64,000 nt of DNA from Pseudomonas putida (GTDB lineage: Bacteria; Pseudomonadota; Gammaproteobacteria; Pseudomonadales; Pseudomonadaceae): NCBI RefSeq assembly GCF_001941965.1, contig NZ_MKZO01000025.1, positions 310,001 to 374,000 of the forward strand, in the 5' to 3' direction. Positions 63,601-64,000 of this stretch are shown piece by piece. Numbering within the stretch: the stretch's first letter is position 1; every line of letters begins with the position of its first letter. The notes under the pieces were generated by a model, which searched no databases, had not been told where the DNA came from, and saw nothing but the letters and a program-made list of their open reading frames with translations. The position numbers were made by a program, and so were the translations under genes.

Positions 63601-64000
63601 CCCGGGCGAGCAGTGCATTCATCAGCGTATCGAGGCGCAGGCGGCGCGGGTGCCGGAAGCGGTGGCCGTCAGTTTCGGTAGCGAACAGCTGACTTATGCA
63701 CAGCTGAACCGTCGGGCGAACCAACTGGCGCACAAACTGCGCGAGCAGGGCGTTAGGCCGGATGTGCTGGTCGGGCTTTCCGTCGAGCGCAGCCTGGAAA
63801 TGCTGGTCGGGGTGCTGGGCATCCTCAAGGCCGGCGGCGCCTATGTGCCGCTGGACCCGGATTATCCACAGGACCGTCTCGACTACATGCAGCAGGACAG
63901 CGGCATCAAGCTGCTGCTGACCCAGGCGGATCTGCTGGGCTCGTTCGAGGGTTACAGCGATGAGAATCCGGTCAACCTGACGTCGCCGGACAACCTCGCC
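57665..64000 (+). CDS. Pyoverdine NRPS, 5' part: D-Asp module then a Thr-like module
   Basis: ATG 57665 lies 1 nt after the previous stop with AGGAG upstream; the frame stays open to the window edge (2112 codons). Order: docking helix nearly the same as the preceding protein (TTAERIAKRFVGLPLEQRRQ); C1 (HHVVSDG 176); A1 (D688; code read DLTKVGHVG, Asp); T1 (GGDSI, S1031); E1 (HHLVVDG 1209); C2, DCL type (HHILMDG 1677); then the first ~130 residues of a second A domain. That A-domain start nearly copies the Thr domain of the 46855 gene, so Thr is a guess; the specificity residues lie beyond the edge. The second Asp would supply a second OH-Asp iron ligand. A terminal TE module is expected outside the window. 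Confidence 0.92.
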   Translation, partial: MDKTTAERIAKRFVGLPLEQRRQILEKMRETGQSFRLLPIAVTRSDTPRIPLSYAQQRMLFLWQMEPDNSAYNVPMAVRLNGPLDHAALGRALEQLVQRHETLRTRFVSVEGEFHQEILDQVPVALELVEVAEESALAALVEAELQAPFDLLGNRLLRVKLFRLGASEHVLTLCMHHVVSDGWSGQLLVREFVQFYQAQLSGQPAPLPELAIQYADYAIWQRAWLEAGEGERQLAYWQEQLGDEQPVLSLPLDHERPLQPSYRGAVLRADLPAGLSAQLKQVARNNGVTLFMLTLAAMSVVLARYSGQADIRIGAPNAGRTRSELEGLIGFFINTQVLRVQVDERQPFAALLEQVKQVVSGAQSHQELPFEHLVDALAPERNLGHNPLFQFKINQQVFVAEDGSEAERGVDGLSVEKYASGSSDARFDLAYDFVDGPDGVRGYFTYATDLFEAATIARIAGSLRTVLENLVAHVAEPVLAFPEQAPQLAAPQAPALTGGNFISLWQQGLQTGRGKLALRAGEQTLDYAQLETQSNQLAHYLQGQGVQAGQVVALCQERGIEWVVSLLAVLKLGAVYLPLDSRQPQERLRQLVRDSGAVLLIQGVEMDLGCPALSWNPSLWAECETRAPDVQIQAEQPAYIIYTSGSTGQPKGVVISHGALSNYVQAVLERLDLSADASLAMVSTIAADLGHTMLFGALASGRALHLLSHEHAFDPDRFAAYMAEHRIDVLKIVPSHLQGLLQAAKAADVLPRELLVLGGEASSWSLLEQIRGLKDCRVLNHYGPTETTVGILTHEAGERLDGCRSVPVGQPLANGTAQVLDAWLNPVAEGVAGELYLGGEGLAQGYLGQPALTAERFVPADNGQRRYRAGDRARLVGGVLEYLGRADDQVKIRGYRVEPGEVGHLLQGLDGVAEAVVLALPQDSDEARLQLVGYCVAASGVTLHAEALRQQLAASLPEYLVPAQILLLERLPLTANGKLDKRALPRPGAVKQRYVAPSGEIEEKLAAIWRDVLKLEQVGSTDNFFELGGDSILSLQIIARAKRQGIKLSPKQLFEKQTIGQLATVAKLIEKKTAAPAPAQISGRLPLLPIQARFFDTAIPERQHWNQAVMLKPSVRLDAAHLQLALHALIEQHDALRLSFQQQSAGWQASFAPASSAGVLWVRELAEAGDLRELANEAQRSLNLGDGPLLRALLVNLADGEQRLLLVIHHLVVDGVSWRVLLEDLQQACAALTAGKAIELPAKTSSLKAWAGQLHDYAVSPALEQELDYWQAQLRGLSDELPCDHPEGSQERRHAASVSTHLDAELTRRLLQDAPAAYRTQINDLLLTALARVICRWTGQAHALIRLEGHGREDLFEDIDLSRTVGWFSNLFPVRLTPAASLEASLKAIKEQLRGIPNKGIGYGVLRHLGNDAAREALGALAQGNIVFNYLGQFDGSFTAEDALFAPSGESAGDGQDFAAPLAALLSINGQVYGGELDLGWSFSSAVFERETVQRLADDYAAELRLLVEHCTAPAVAGITPSDFPLVKLTQAELDGLPVPAGNIQDLYPLAPMQQGMLFHTLYEQEAGNYINQLRVEVNGLEVARFHAAWQAVVDQHDVLRSVFVSELEQPLQVVLRQVEVPFSEVDVRGQADQQAWLDAWAAGEREGGFELSSGPLLRLAVARIGEQRYQLVYTCHHILMDGWSSSRMLGEVLQRYSGQDVARQGARYRDYIEWLQRQDGSASQRFWVRHLHRLDEPTRLVQAFKSGVAGTGYGEQSHVLDASLTQRLGEFAREQRVTLNTLVQAAWLLLLQRYTGQSSVTFGATVAGRPAELPGIEEQLGLFINTLPVVGSPRSEQSVADWVREVQEQNVALREHEHTPLNEIQRWAGQGGEALFDNILVFENYPVSEALQQTAPQGLEFGTLVNREQSHYPLTLVVNVGATLSMRLSHDRRFFADAAVVQLAAHLDHLLRALVANPQAALGELALPSAVSQEVAVYPGEQCIHQRIEAQAARVPEAVAVSFGSEQLTYAQLNRRANQLAHKLREQGVRPDVLVGLSVERSLEMLVGVLGILKAGGAYVPLDPDYPQDRLDYMQQDSGIKLLLTQADLLGSFEGYSDENPVNLTSPDNLA

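Overview
The window is GC-rich DNA from a fluorescent Pseudomonas. The left 13 kb carries a gene order I recognise from Pseudomonas core genomes (usg-like / fimV / truA / trpF / accD / folC / SPOR protein / cvpA / purF / metZ / SDR / tRNA-Val / tRNA-Asp x2). The right 50 kb is dominated by a pyoverdine siderophore locus. All assignments come from reading the sequence by eye; no database search was run.

Layout. 1-12954: housekeeping genes, all on the + strand, several translationally coupled (accD/folC and metZ/SDR overlap by 4 nt). 12955-13850: repeat-rich spacer, one tRNA-Val(TAC), two tRNA-Asp(GTC), a terminator and a 33-bp perfect REP-type inverted repeat. 13868-37281: pvdG thioesterase, a giant pvdL (6857 aa), pvdH aminotransferase and an MbtH-like gene. 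37387-39113 (- strand): fpvH-like and fpvG-like genes for ferric-pyoverdine reduction. 39339-40316: a SyrP-type Fe(II)/2-oxoglutarate hydroxylase. 40345-43231: an island between two REP-type inverted repeats. It holds a small DUF6124/DUF3077-type ORF with a structured C4-like antisense leader, a broken PAAR/S-type-pyocin toxin gene and its intact putative immunity gene. 43487-64000: three NRPS genes in one operon (1123 aa; 3602 aa; at least 2112 aa, cut by the window end).

How the genes work together. PvdL starts with a fatty-acyl-AMP ligase and builds the acyl-Glu-D-Tyr-Dab chromophore precursor. Here it is fused to two extra modules, read as D-Ser and a Gln/Glu-like residue. The downstream synthetases read as Dab / D-Asp - Thr - Gly / D-Asp - (Thr-like...). 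PvdH makes 2,4-diaminobutyrate for the two Dab modules. The SyrP-like enzyme probably beta-hydroxylates the two Asp residues. Chromophore catechol plus two OH-Asp would give a complete hexadentate ligand set without hydroxamates, as in P. syringae-type pyoverdines; no pvdA or pvdF is present in the window. FpvG/FpvH would release iron by reduction after import.

Regulation. Five iron-starvation (PvdS-type, TAAAT-N16-CGT-like) promoters can be read: before pvdG, pvdH, the hydroxylase, fpvG (reverse strand) and the NRPS operon. pvdS itself and the ferripyoverdine receptor are not in the window.
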